From Serripes groenlandicus (lineage: Eukaryota > Mollusca > Bivalvia > Cardiida > Cardiidae): DNA of 64,000 nucleotides. The notes under the pieces were generated by a model. That model had not been told where the DNA came from and ran no database searches. It worked only from the letters and a program-made list of their open reading frames with translations. A program made the translations under genes and the position numbers. Shown here piece after piece: positions 57,201 through 64,000 of the stretch. How positions within the stretch are numbered: the first letter of the stretch is position 1; each line of letters starts with the position of its first letter. The DNA lies in the NCBI GenBank assembly GCA_031761405.1, contig JASEVX010000003.1, positions 140,787,762-140,851,761 on the forward strand, written 5' to 3'.

Positions 57201-60200
57201 ACTTTCTCATAATAATGAATTTTTCCTTTCCTCACCATGTTTTCAATTCTTCACAATAATTATACTTTCATTAATAAATATTTTTTAATTTTCTCATTTT
57301 ACCAAATCGTTTTAAAAATGTGTCTGTTGCAGGTGTGTCAAAATGCATCTGCATGTTGAAATGGGCTTTCACAATCATACTAATAAATGAAGGTTTCTTC
57401 TTTATTTTACAACAGGATTACGAATTTCCATTTTTACCCTTTCCCATGTACAGGCACATGTAGACGCTTTCTGACACAGCAGACAACTTTTGAAAACATT
57501 ATTACAAAAGGAGAATTGCTTCTTTTGCCACAATGCTTTCATGCTTAGAGATTTGTCATATTTTTATACGCCCGTTTTGAAAAAACGGATCGTATTATAG
57601 TTTTACCTGCGGCGTACAGGCGGGCGGGCGGCGTCCAGTATGTTGTCAGCTCAATAACTTTAGAAGCCTTTGACCAATCATCACCAAATTTAGTCAGAAT
57701 GTGTATTGGGATAATATCTCGGACAAGTTCGATAACTAGCCATATCGCTTTAGTCAATCAAGAGTTATCGCCCTTTAATTATAGAAATTACCCAAAATTG
57801 GTCTTGTCAGCTCAATAACTTAAAAAACCTTGGTCAAATGATCATTAAATTTTGTCAGAATGTGTATTGCGCTAATATCTCGGACAAGTTCGATAACTAG
57901 CCATATCGCTTTAGTCAATCAAGAGTTATTGCCCTTTTATTATAGAAATTACCAAAAATTGGTCTTGTCAGCTCAATAACTTAAGAAGCCTTTGTCCAAT
58001 TATCACTAAATTTAGTCAGAATATGTATTGGGATAATATCTCGGACAAGTTCGATAACTAGTCATATTGCTTAAGTCAATCAAGAGTTATCACCCTTTAA
58101 TTATAGAAATTACCAAATATTGATCTTGTCAGCTCAATAACTTTAGAAGCCTTTGCCCAATCATCACTAAATTTAGTCAGAATGTGTATTGGCATAATAT
58201 CTCGGACAAGTTTGATAACTAGCCATATCGCTTTAGTCAATCGAGAGTTACTGCCCTTTAATTATAGAAATTACCTAAAATTGGTCTTGTCAGCTCAATA
58301 ACTTTAGAAGCCTTTATCCAATCATTACTAAATTTGGCCAGAATGTGTATTGGCATAATATCTCGGATAATTTTGATAACTAGCCATATCGCTTTAGTCA
58401 ATCGAGAGTTATCCCTCTTTAATTATAGAAATTACCTAAAATTGGTCAAGTCAGCTCAATTACTTTTGTCCAATCATCACCAAATTTGGTCAGAATGTGT
58501 ATTGGCGTAATATCTTGGACAAGTTCGATAACTAGCCATATTGCTCCAGTCGATAGAGAGTTATTGCCCTTTAATTATAGAAATTACCTAAAATTGGTCT
58601 TGTCAGCTAAATAACTTGTAAAGCCTTTATCCGATCATCACCAAATTTAGACAACATGTTTATGGGCAGAATATCTTGGTCACGTCTGATAACTTACAAC
58701 GTTATCTTAGTCACTACACAATTATGTCCCTCGATATGGCCAAAACTGTACTAACAGTGTCCGCTCTCTAAGTTTGGCTGACGTACAACAAATTAATACT
58801 ATACTTGGTCTCAAAAAAACAGGACGGGCGTATTTTGTGACATTTGGCGCTCTTGTTATATTTTTAAGTTGTCTGCTTCAGATTTTTTGTCTGCAGGAAA
58901 GGGTAAATATGTACAGCGCTTATAGCTATTCTTTTTGGGATTTGCTAGGTGATTAACCCTTTCCCTCATACGACAATTCTGCAGCAGACGACTTTGAAAA
59001 TATTTTGTCAAAAGATAGAAAATCTCTATAATTAAATGGATAACCTATGACTAAAAGTGGAAAACATTGTGGCAAAGTAAGAAATTGCACGTTTTGTGCA
59101 ATTTCTTCTTTTGTTACTATGTTTTCAAAAAGCCGTCTGCTGCAGAGGCGTCAGAAAGCGTCTATATGAGGGAAAGGGTTAACACAATGATTGCCAGTAA
59201 AATAATGTATCTTCTTTATTTCACAACAGGATTACGAATTTCCATGATTATATGTACAGCACTGATAGCAATTGGTGTTGGGATTCGCTGTATCACAATA
59301 CATCCTACTATAGCTACATGGTATGTATGCACAATGGTCTAGGCTTGTAATCAACAAGCATTTTAAATATCATTCTTATTCTAAATTAACCCTGTCCCGG
59401 CCACATGTAGACTCTTTCTGACACCCCTGCAGCAGAAGACTTTAGAAAACATTGTGGCAAAAGAAGAAATCGCTCATAAGATACCATTTCTCTTTTTGCC
59501 ACAGTGTTTTCAACTCTTTTCCTGAATTACACTTTCAATTTTAGATGTTTTGCATATGTTTGTTTTTAAGATGTTTTCGAAGTTGTCTACTGCAGATTTG
59601 TTAAACAGGGGAAAGGGGATATGAAGTAACACTATTTATGATTGTCTAACGAGTTTTGACAACCAGGAATTGTGTAATTTCAAATATTAGAATGCTTTTT
59701 AAAAATTTAGAATAAGAATGAATTTAGAATGGTTGTTGAATTTCATATGACTGCTCTGGGCCAAACTAATGCAAGTTACAGTGAAAATAGGAGTAATTGT
59801 CTAAAATGACTGATAAAAACATTGTTGAAATAGAGAAATTACTCATGTCCATTTTGAGTAATATTTCATTTTTCACAGTTGCCAACACTGTGTAAACATT
59901 ATCCTTCAAGTGTATTGTAACATATTTTACCTCGGACAGCTACCAAAATAGCAGATCAACAATTTAACCCTTTCCCTCATACAGAAAATTTGCAGCAGGC
60001 GACTTTGAAAACATCTTGGCATAAGTATGGAAACTTTCTATAAATTAAATCATAATTATTGAACAAAAATGAAAACATTGTGGCAAAAGGTGAAATTGCT
60101 TGTTTTGAGCAATTTCTGCTTTTGTCTAAAAAAAAATAAAAGTCGTCTGCTACAGAAGCACCAGGAAGTGTCTGTATGTGGGGAAGGGTTAATGAAACAC

Positions 60201-63200
60201 TGCTAAAACCAATGTGTAGAGAGCAAATATAAAGTACAAGTATGCACATCATCTGAGAGGCTCAGTATAGGGGTTGGTGCTTATTTGGTCATATTTGTGC
60301 TTATTTCATGTTTTTGGTTTAAAAGATATTAATTTACTACAACTATTGTGACTTCATGAAGATATTGTGTTTTAACCCTTTCCCTTTCTGATGCCTGCAG
60401 CAGACAGCTTTTTGAAAACATATTGACAAAAGAAGAAATTGCTCAAAACTAGCAATTTCTTCTTTTGCCACAATGTTTTCCACTTTTAGGCATAGGTTAT
60501 CCATTCAATTATAGAGATTTTCTTTTTTTAGCTCACCTGAGCACGAAGTGCTCAATGTGAGTTATTGTGATCGCCTTTTGTCCGGCATGCGTCATGTGTC
60601 ATGTGTCGTCCGTCAATTTCTTCTCCTCAGTAACCAGTGGGTCAATTGGGTTGAACCTTCACAGAAAGCATCCTCTCAATGACCTCACCAGAATTCCTTC
60701 AAATTTTTGGGATCCATGCAGAATTCTAGTTCAATGGCAACGAAACAAAAATAACTTCTTCTACCAAACTGGTTGGCAGATTTTCAAATAATTACGTAGA
60801 AATGTTCCTGACAAAATATGTTAAGTCATCTGCTGCAGAATTGTCGTATGAGGGAAAGGGTTAAAGACCTTAACTACACAACTTTTTCCCAAATGCAACA
60901 AATCTGCAGCAGACGAATTTGAAAACAAAATGAAAAGATACGGATTTTTTATAAAATAATTGAAAGTCTAATTATGAGCATGGAAAGCATTATTGCCTTA
61001 GCTGAATTCGCTCTGTAAAGCACTTTTTTCCTTTGCAACAACGTTTTCAAAAGGCGTCTGCTGCCGATTTGTAAAAATTGTATTGCATTTTGGAAAAGGT
61101 AGCCCATGTAAACCCTTTGCCACCTGCAGATGCATTTGCAGCACACAACTGTTCAAAACATGATAGTAAAAGAATGAATTGCTCATGAACAATATCTCCT
61201 TTTCCCACAATGTTTTAAACTCGATTCAATATTTATAATTTCTTCATAGATATTTCTCATATTTCTGCCTATAGGTTTTTGAAGTTGTCTGCAGCAGAAT
61301 TGTCATAAATAGGAAAGGTTTAAGTAAAATGGTATATTATATATTGCAGGACAGCCAATCTTTGTGCCGTCCTTGTGGGTATTGGAGGTAGTGTTCCATT
61401 TGCTGGTCCCGCTCTTATGTCCTCAGTCTGGTTCCCACCTGATCAAAGAGCCACAGCCACAGCTGGAATATCATTTGCAAACTACTTTGGTGTTGCTATG
61501 GCATTCATAATAGGTAAGACTTACTCATTATTGTCGCCAGTGTGTGATCTTGTTTCTTCGAACTTTTAATGCTTGCTCTGGTTTGGACCTTTATTGCATT
61601 TGTGTTTCATGTTCTGTTTACTCTTTGTCAGTTTATAGATCATTTCTTAATATTATTTTCTCAGATTTGATTCTGGTTGTCTATTTTATTGAACTCAGTG
61701 GCTCCACTTTCGTTTATTCTTTGCTCCATTTATGCTTGTTTAAATAGCAAGTGTCACTCATCGGCCAGAGTCAAGTATGGGTATATAATAATAATAGAAA
61801 TATAGCATTTCAAATAGAAACAAAACCTAGAAGCATCTCTATTCATTTCCTTCTATAAGGGCTTTTTTAGTTTAATTTGTGCATCGAATATAGATAAAAA
61901 AGTTATTATCCAAAAATAGAGGCAGAGGCACATGACACTAATGTATATATATATATATATATATATTTGTGTGTGTACAATATGAAGACTTTGTCTTTTG
62001 AGAATTAAGTCTTGAATCTTGAATCTGTAAGTTTAGCCCTTTAAAATTGTCTTCTTTAACCCTTTCCCACATTCAACAAATCTGCAGCAGACGACTTCGA
62101 AATTATCTACACAATAACACAGGAAATCACTCAAAATGAAAGTACAATCATTGAAAAAAGGTTGAAAACATTATGGCAAAAGGAGAAATTGCTGGTTTTG
62201 AGCAATTTTCTCCTTTTGTCAGAATGTTTTCAAAAGTCGTCTGCTGCAGAGGCGTCAGAAAGCATATATATATGGGAAAGGGGTAAAACATCAAATATAA
62301 GTATCTTTTGTTTAGAATATATAGAATATCAGAAATATCATATTTGATACAGACTTTTGTTCAAAAATATGAAAATGCTTGTTATGAGCACAACATTTTC
62401 AAATTGCTGAAAAGGTTTGCCATATCTTGGAAAGTATTATCTCTTTCCCACATGGCACATGCAGATATATTTTGACCCATCTTTAGTAAACACTGAACCC
62501 TTTCCCTCATACAACAATTCTGCAGCAGACAACTTTGAACGTATGTTGTCAAAACATAGAAAATCTCCATAATTGAATGGATAACTTATGACAAAAAGTG
62601 GAAAACATTGTGGCAAAAGGAGAATTGCACATTTTGTGCAATTTCTTCTTTTGTCACTGTTTTCAAAAAGCTGTCTGCTGCAGTGGCGTCAGAAAGCGTC
62701 TATATGAGGGAAAGGGTTAAGTTTTGAAAATGCTTATTCAATAATTTTACATGATCATTAACTTGTAGAGATTTTCCTTTGTTTTGCCTTGATATTTTCA
62801 ACAATGTCTGCCGCAGATTTTTGTGTGTATTGGGAAGGGCTAAAAGTATTTAAACAACTTAAGCTTTTAGTATATATATAAAAAAAAGACAAGCAGCAGA
62901 CAACTTTGAAAAAATCTTTGCAACATTATGGAAAAGCACTATTTAAGGGAAAGTTAATTTATTGAAAAAAGTTGAAAACATTGTGGCAGAAGGAGACATT
63001 TCTCAACATGAGCATTTTCTCCTTTAACCACAATATTTTCAAAATGGATATGCTGCAGAGGTGTCTTTATGTGGGAAAGGTATACTTGTTAGATGTAGAT
63101 ATAAGATGTAAGTTGATGTTAATCCTTCCCACATTGAACAGTTTTGCAACAGATGACAAGTAAAAGTATAATTATTCAATAGAGTTGAAAACATGGTGAC

Positions 63201-63413
63201 AAAAAGAGAAATAGCATGTTTTGAGCAATTTCTCCTTTTGTTACAATGTTTCAAAAGTAGTCTGCTGCAGAGGCATCAGATGGTGTCTGTATGTAGGGGT
63301 TAATTAATCAATCATTATATGTTTCATCTTTCAGGTCCACAGTTAGTAACAATGCCGGTATACCATAATAAAAATGTCACAGACGATCACAATGTTACAC
63401 AAAGTTTATACAG
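54066..63413 (+). CDS. SLC49A4 (DIRC2)-like lysosomal MFS transporter, 5' five exons
   Basis: A major-facilitator protein of the SLC49 family, reported in vertebrates as a lysosomal membrane transporter. Exons 54066-54212, 56103-56253, 59230-59320, 61350-61513 and 63335-63413 join in phase into 210 residues; the rest lies beyond the window. It matches SLC49A4 in order: YVFLVFTLGSFTQ leading into AIVWNTWGPI (first helix), MDVKGLRISMIICTA (MFS motif A loop), GVGIRCI, then SSVWFPPDQRATATAGISFA. An acidic dileucine EKAPLL at residues 11-16 fits the N-terminal lysosomal sorting signal of DIRC2. Two N-glycosylation sequons (NVT) fall in exon 5, in the loop glycosylated in relatives. The ATG follows a TTATAG that may be an acceptor from a 5' UTR exon. 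All introns are loaded with MITEs. Confidence 0.92.
54280..54492 (+). mobile_element. piggyBac-like MITE in SLC49A4 intron 1
   Basis: TTAACCCTTTCCCACATACA to GAGGGAAAGGGTTAA with TTAA at both ends. Its left end is 68 bp after the exon 1 donor. Confidence 0.88.
54604..54867 (+). mobile_element. tRNA-derived SINE, family 3, copy 1
   Basis: The head CATTGGTGTAGTAGTAGAGT has a GTTCAATACCC B box. The body has GGCTGCCCTCCTTGGCACTC and TACCCAGGAAACGCC, and the tail is TATAACTGAAACAATTGTTG, TATAGCACC and (AATC)n. Confidence 0.8.
54868..55072 (+). mobile_element. piggyBac-like MITE, diverged
   Basis: CCCTTTCCAACTTGCAGATC left, GAGGAGAAATTTCTC/GAGCAATTTTTC core, AATTGTCTGCAACAGAGTTG right. The terminal GGTTAA is lost. 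Confidence 0.65.
55124..55728 (+). mobile_element. piggyBac-like MITE split by a HINE insertion
   Basis: Left part 55124-55302 (ACCCTTTCCCACATACAGAT ... core ... CTTTCCATATTTTTACTTTT) and right part from about 55674 (ACTAGATGTTTTCAAAGTCG ... GGGAAAGCGTTAA) are one element interrupted by the unit at 55303-55673. Confidence 0.85.
55303..55673 (+). mobile_element. HINE-like element (AGCTCACC family), nested, 3'-short
   Basis: It starts AGCTCACCTATGCACGAAGT and folds back on AGGTGAGCT, then TGTCCGGCATGC and two diverged tandem units. It stops at AATCTTGTTT. The same CTTGTT word begins each inner unit, so the copy seems to end at an internal terminus-like site. Confidence 0.75.
55799..56028 (+). 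mobile_element. piggyBac-like palindromic MITE, subtype A
   Basis: TTAACCCTTTCCCTCATACG to ACGAGGGAAAGGTTTAA, TTAA at both ends. Full arms and an AGAAATTGCACGTTTTGTGT core. It ends 74 bp before exon 2. Confidence 0.92.
56103..56253 (+). CDS. SLC49A4 exon 2
   Basis: Acceptor TTATTTTCAG, donor GTCAAT (weak at +3). It encodes AIVWNTWGPITDSSEKVFNW through helix 2 to MDVK, the family's most recognisable segment. Confidence 0.9.
56258..56600 (+). mobile_element. piggyBac-like MITEs abutting exon 2
   Basis: One copy at about 56258-56454 (CCTTGCAGAAGGCTTTTGAA ... CTGCTGCAAATTTGTTGCAC ... AAGGGTTAA) begins within about 5 bp of the exon 2 donor. A worn second copy lies at about 56505-56600. Confidence 0.7.
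56601..57123. other. Intron 2 DNA
   Basis: AT-rich. At about 56870-57010 there is a repeat fragment with GATCTGGCTCTGCACTGTTT and GGATGCGCAGGCAGGTC, resembling one near 5390-5440. No exon is seen. Confidence 0.45.
57124..57366 (+). mobile_element. piggyBac-like MITE, degraded
   Basis: TCTCTGCAGCAAAGGACTTT and GGAAAACATTCTGGCAAAAT left, GTGTCTGTTGCAGGTGTGTC right. The core is largely lost. Confidence 0.6.
57397..57431 (+). pseudogene. Decoy copy of the SLC49A4 exon 3 acceptor
   Basis: CTTCTTTATTTTACAACAGG then ATTACGAATTTCCAT repeats 59211-59245 with one change (T/C in the pyrimidine tract). It covers the acceptor and the first 17 exon bases. Directly after it a MITE end (TTTTACCCTTTCCC) begins, so the exon copy is cut off and would quickly read into stops. 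Confidence 0.85.
57434..58908 (+). mobile_element. piggyBac-like MITE split by a large HINE insertion
   Basis: The left part 57434-57566 (ACCCTTTCCCATGTACAGGC ... GAGAATTGCTTCTTTTGCCA) and right part 58859-58908 (TTAAGTTGTCTGCTTCAGAT ... GGAAAGGGTAAA) flank the unit at 57567-58858. Confidence 0.8.
57567..58858 (+). mobile_element. HINE/pearl-like tandem-array element (ATACGCCCGT family)
   Basis: Inverted ends ATACGCCCGT (57566) and ACGGGCGTAT (58824-58833). A foldback CCCGTTTTGAAAAAACGG, a GGCGGGCGGGCGGCGTCC block, and about six and a half units of roughly 160 bp (GTCAGCTCAATAACTT, ATAATATCTCGGACAAGTTC). The 3' end is GGCGCTCTTGTTA. TATTTTTA is repeated at both edges (57559-57566, 58859-58866). 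Confidence 0.85.
58953..59182 (+). mobile_element. piggyBac-like palindromic MITE, subtype A, best copy
   Basis: A complete 230-bp copy: TTAACCCTTTCCCTCATACG, arm CTGCAGCAGACGACTTTGAA, spacer TTAAATGGATAACCTATGAC, core AAATTGCACGTTTTGTGCAA, arm GCCGTCTGCTGCAGAGGCGT, end GAGGGAAAGGGTTAA. TTAA is at both ends. It ends 47 bp before exon 3. There is no coding capacity. TTAA target with CCC..GGG ends points to piggyBac-type mobilisation. Confidence 0.92.
59230..59320 (+). CDS. SLC49A4 exon 3
   Basis: Acceptor TTCACAACAG, donor GTATGT. It encodes GLRISMIICTALIAIGVGIR and CITIHPTIAT, that is MFS loop A and helix 3. Confidence 0.9.
59386..60192 (+). mobile_element. piggyBac-like MITEs in SLC49A4 intron 3
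   Basis: Copies at about 59386-59620 (TTAACCCTGTCCCGG ... GTTGTCTACTGCAGATTTGT) and 59964-60192 (TTAACCCTTTCCCTCATACA ... GGGGAAGGGTTAA, TTAA both ends). The stretch between has a worn core piece near 59790-59890. Confidence 0.8.
60372..60864 (-). mobile_element. piggyBac-like MITE, inverted, split by a HINE
   Basis: TTAACCCTTTCCCTTTCTGA ... TAGGCATAGGTTATCCATTC up to about 60530, then, after the insertion, CAAAATATGTTAAGTCATCT ... GAGGGAAAGGGTTAA. TTAA is at both ends. Confidence 0.85.
60531..60800 (+). mobile_element. HINE-like element (AGCTCACC family), nested fragment
   Basis: AGCTCACCTGAGCACGAAGT with GTGCTCAATGTGAG foldback, TTTTGTCCGGCATGCGTC, GTCGTCCGTC, then one interior unit (GGGTTGAACCTTCACAGAAA). 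The right end is not distinct. Confidence 0.7.
60883..61324 (+). mobile_element. Two piggyBac-like MITEs before exon 4
   Basis: About 60883-61098 (CCAAATGCAACAAATCTGCA ... GGCGTCTGCTGCCGATTTGT) and about 61109-61324 (ACCCTTTGCCACCTGCAGAT ... GTCTGCAGCAGAATTGTCAT ... GGAAAGGTTTAA). The second ends 26 bp before exon 4. Confidence 0.7.
61350..61513 (+). CDS. SLC49A4 exon 4
   Basis: Acceptor ATATTGCAG, donor GTAAGA. TG|G gives Trp. It encodes helices 4-5 with GGSVPFAGPALMSSVWFPPD and RATATAGISFANYFGVAMA. Confidence 0.92.
61514..62055. other. Intron 4 DNA
   Basis: AT-rich, with a (TA)n run at 61944-61966. No exon or MITE is seen in this part. Confidence 0.45.
62056..62286 (+). mobile_element. 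piggyBac-like MITE in intron 4
   Basis: TTAACCCTTTCCCACATTCA to TATGGGAAAGGGGTAAA, with core AGGAGAAATTGCTGGTTTTG/GAGCAATTTTCTCC. The right TTAA is mutated. Confidence 0.85.
62495..62720 (+). mobile_element. piggyBac-like MITE, subtype A
   Basis: AACCCTTTCCCTCATACAAC to GAGGGAAAGGGTTAA. The left TTAA reads TGAA. The core is GAGAATTGCACATTTTGTGC. Close to the 58953 copy. Confidence 0.88.
62721..63305 (+). mobile_element. Further piggyBac-like MITEs before exon 5
   Basis: A right half at about 62755-62845 (AATGTCTGCCGCAGATTTTT), a copy at about 62888-63085 (GCAGCAGACAACTTTGAAAA ... ATATGCTGCAGAGGTGTC) and one at about 63118-63305 (GTTAATCCTTCCCACATTGA ... GTATGTAGGGGTTAA). The last ends 29 bp before exon 5. 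Confidence 0.7.
63335..63413 (+). CDS. SLC49A4 exon 5 (last in window)
   Basis: Acceptor ATCTTTCAG, donor GTATAA. It encodes GPQLVTMPVYHNKNVTDDHN and VTQSLY, a loop with two N-glycosylation sequons. It ends in phase 2; the continuation lies past 64000. Confidence 0.82.
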
Positions 63414-63442
63414 GTATAAATGTTTGTACTTTGGCTTACATG

Positions 63443-63620
63443 AGCTTGCCTTGGTGGTGTTGTGGTAGAGCGTCCTCCTCAGGTGCGTGAGGTCACAGCC
63501 GGTTGATACCAAAACTTTAAAAAATTAACAATTAGTGCTAGTATTTTTACCCAGGAAACATTGTGATATAACTGAAAAATTGTTGAAAGCGATGTAAAGC
63601 ACCATACAAATAAACAAAAC
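63443..63620 (+). mobile_element. tRNA-derived SINE, family 3, copy 2
   Basis: Head CCTTGGTGGTGTTGTGGTAG AGCG, GGTTGATACC B-box relic, TACCCAGGAAACA body, tail GTGATATAACTGAAAAATTG, AAGCACC and (AAAT/AAAC)n. Confidence 0.8.
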
Positions 63621-63895
63621 AACTTACATGAGCACATTGTGCTGAAGATTATTTATTGTGGCCATCCTGTGTCTGTAGTCTGTTGTGTAATATCAATTTT
63701 CTCAATTACATTTTACATCTTCTCCTCTAAAACCACTGTGTAAGCTGTGAAGAAATTTCATAGTTATCACCTACCATTATTTTCAAGCCATTTTGATCTG
63801 TAAAATATATTGATGCCAGGAGACTTGACTAGATTTTCTTTCTCAGTACGCGGGTGAAAAATACAGGGCCATTACGTCCCTTTTGTAGTTGCAAT
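63620..63895 (+). mobile_element. Degraded HINE-like element (AGCTCACC family)
   Basis: TTACATGAGCACATTGTGCT is a worn 5' foldback. The 3' side reads GGTGAAAAATACAGGGCCAT then GTCCCTTTTGTAG, the family's CAGGGCC..GGNCCC hairpin and terminus. Confidence 0.5.
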
Positions 63896-63952
63896 GGACT
63901 AGAAAGGAAAGGAGGTAAAATATTTAATTTAGAGCGGAACACATGCAAACAT

Positions 63953-64000
63953 TAAACCTATTCCCACATACTACAAATCTGCAGCAGACAACTTTGAAAA
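63953..64000 (+). mobile_element. piggyBac-like MITE, cut by window end
   Basis: TTAAACCTATTCCCACATAC and CTGCAGCAGACAACTTTGAA are the left end of one more copy. Confidence 0.8.

Noticed and set aside
63847..63920. Possible sixth SLC49A4 exon after TCTTTCTCAG with matching phase
   Set aside because: The sequence is the 3' end of an AGCTCACC-family HINE (CAGGGCC..GTCCC hairpin and terminus) and the peptide does not resemble the transporter.

Overview
The window reads as nuclear DNA of an animal, most likely a bivalve mollusc and possibly a venerid-type clam. The evidence is AT-rich sequence, short exons bounded by GT..AG introns, and a very dense load of repeats of bivalve type. These repeats are tandem-array elements of pearl/Helentron (HINE) style, tRNA-derived SINEs whose tail reads like GCCGTGATATGACTGAAA, and many short foldback elements. 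Nothing looks bacterial or viral. The species cannot be proved from the sequence alone.

Three split genes can be built exon by exon with matching intron phases. (1) On the minus strand, 16631 down to 4761, are the 5' three exons of an IFI44-like dynamin-type GTPase, with a P-loop GQSGSGKSS and a DAAG G3 motif. The 3' end lies outside the window, and a broken tandem copy of the P-loop exon sits at 7021-7205. (2) On the plus strand, 17790-32984, is a complete eight-exon gene for a 674-residue protein. It has a short basic N-terminus, a membrane segment, a coiled-coil stalk of about eighteen near-identical 14-residue repeats, a second membrane segment, and a C-terminal alpha/beta-looking domain I cannot assign. 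(3) On the plus strand, 54066-63413 and onward, are the first five exons of an SLC49A4 (DIRC2)-type major-facilitator transporter with an acidic dileucine signal for lysosomes.

Genes 1 and 2 start head to head about 1.16 kb apart. An interferon-inducible-type GTPase paired with a receptor-shaped protein that has an unknown cytosolic domain is the best candidate here for an undescribed, possibly innate-immune, module. That functional link is inference.

Region by region: 1-4.7 kb holds repeats. 4.7-16.6 kb is the GTPase gene, whose large first intron contains a striking foldback cluster (12.6-14.5 kb) with long palindromes and paired CRE and E2F-like sites. 16.6-17.8 kb is the shared promoter region. 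17.8-33 kb is the coiled-coil gene. 33-37.5 kb holds tandem arrays (including a 48-bp minisatellite) and one possible orphan coding exon. 37.6-39.9 kb is a 5'-truncated LINE with clear target-site duplications and a dead reverse transcriptase. 40-48.9 kb is gene-free with microsatellites and minisatellites. 48.9-50.7 kb is a hAT-like non-autonomous element. 51-64 kb is the SLC49A4 gene, whose introns are packed with 20-plus copies of a TTAA-flanked, piggyBac-like palindromic MITE, several of them split by later HINE insertions.
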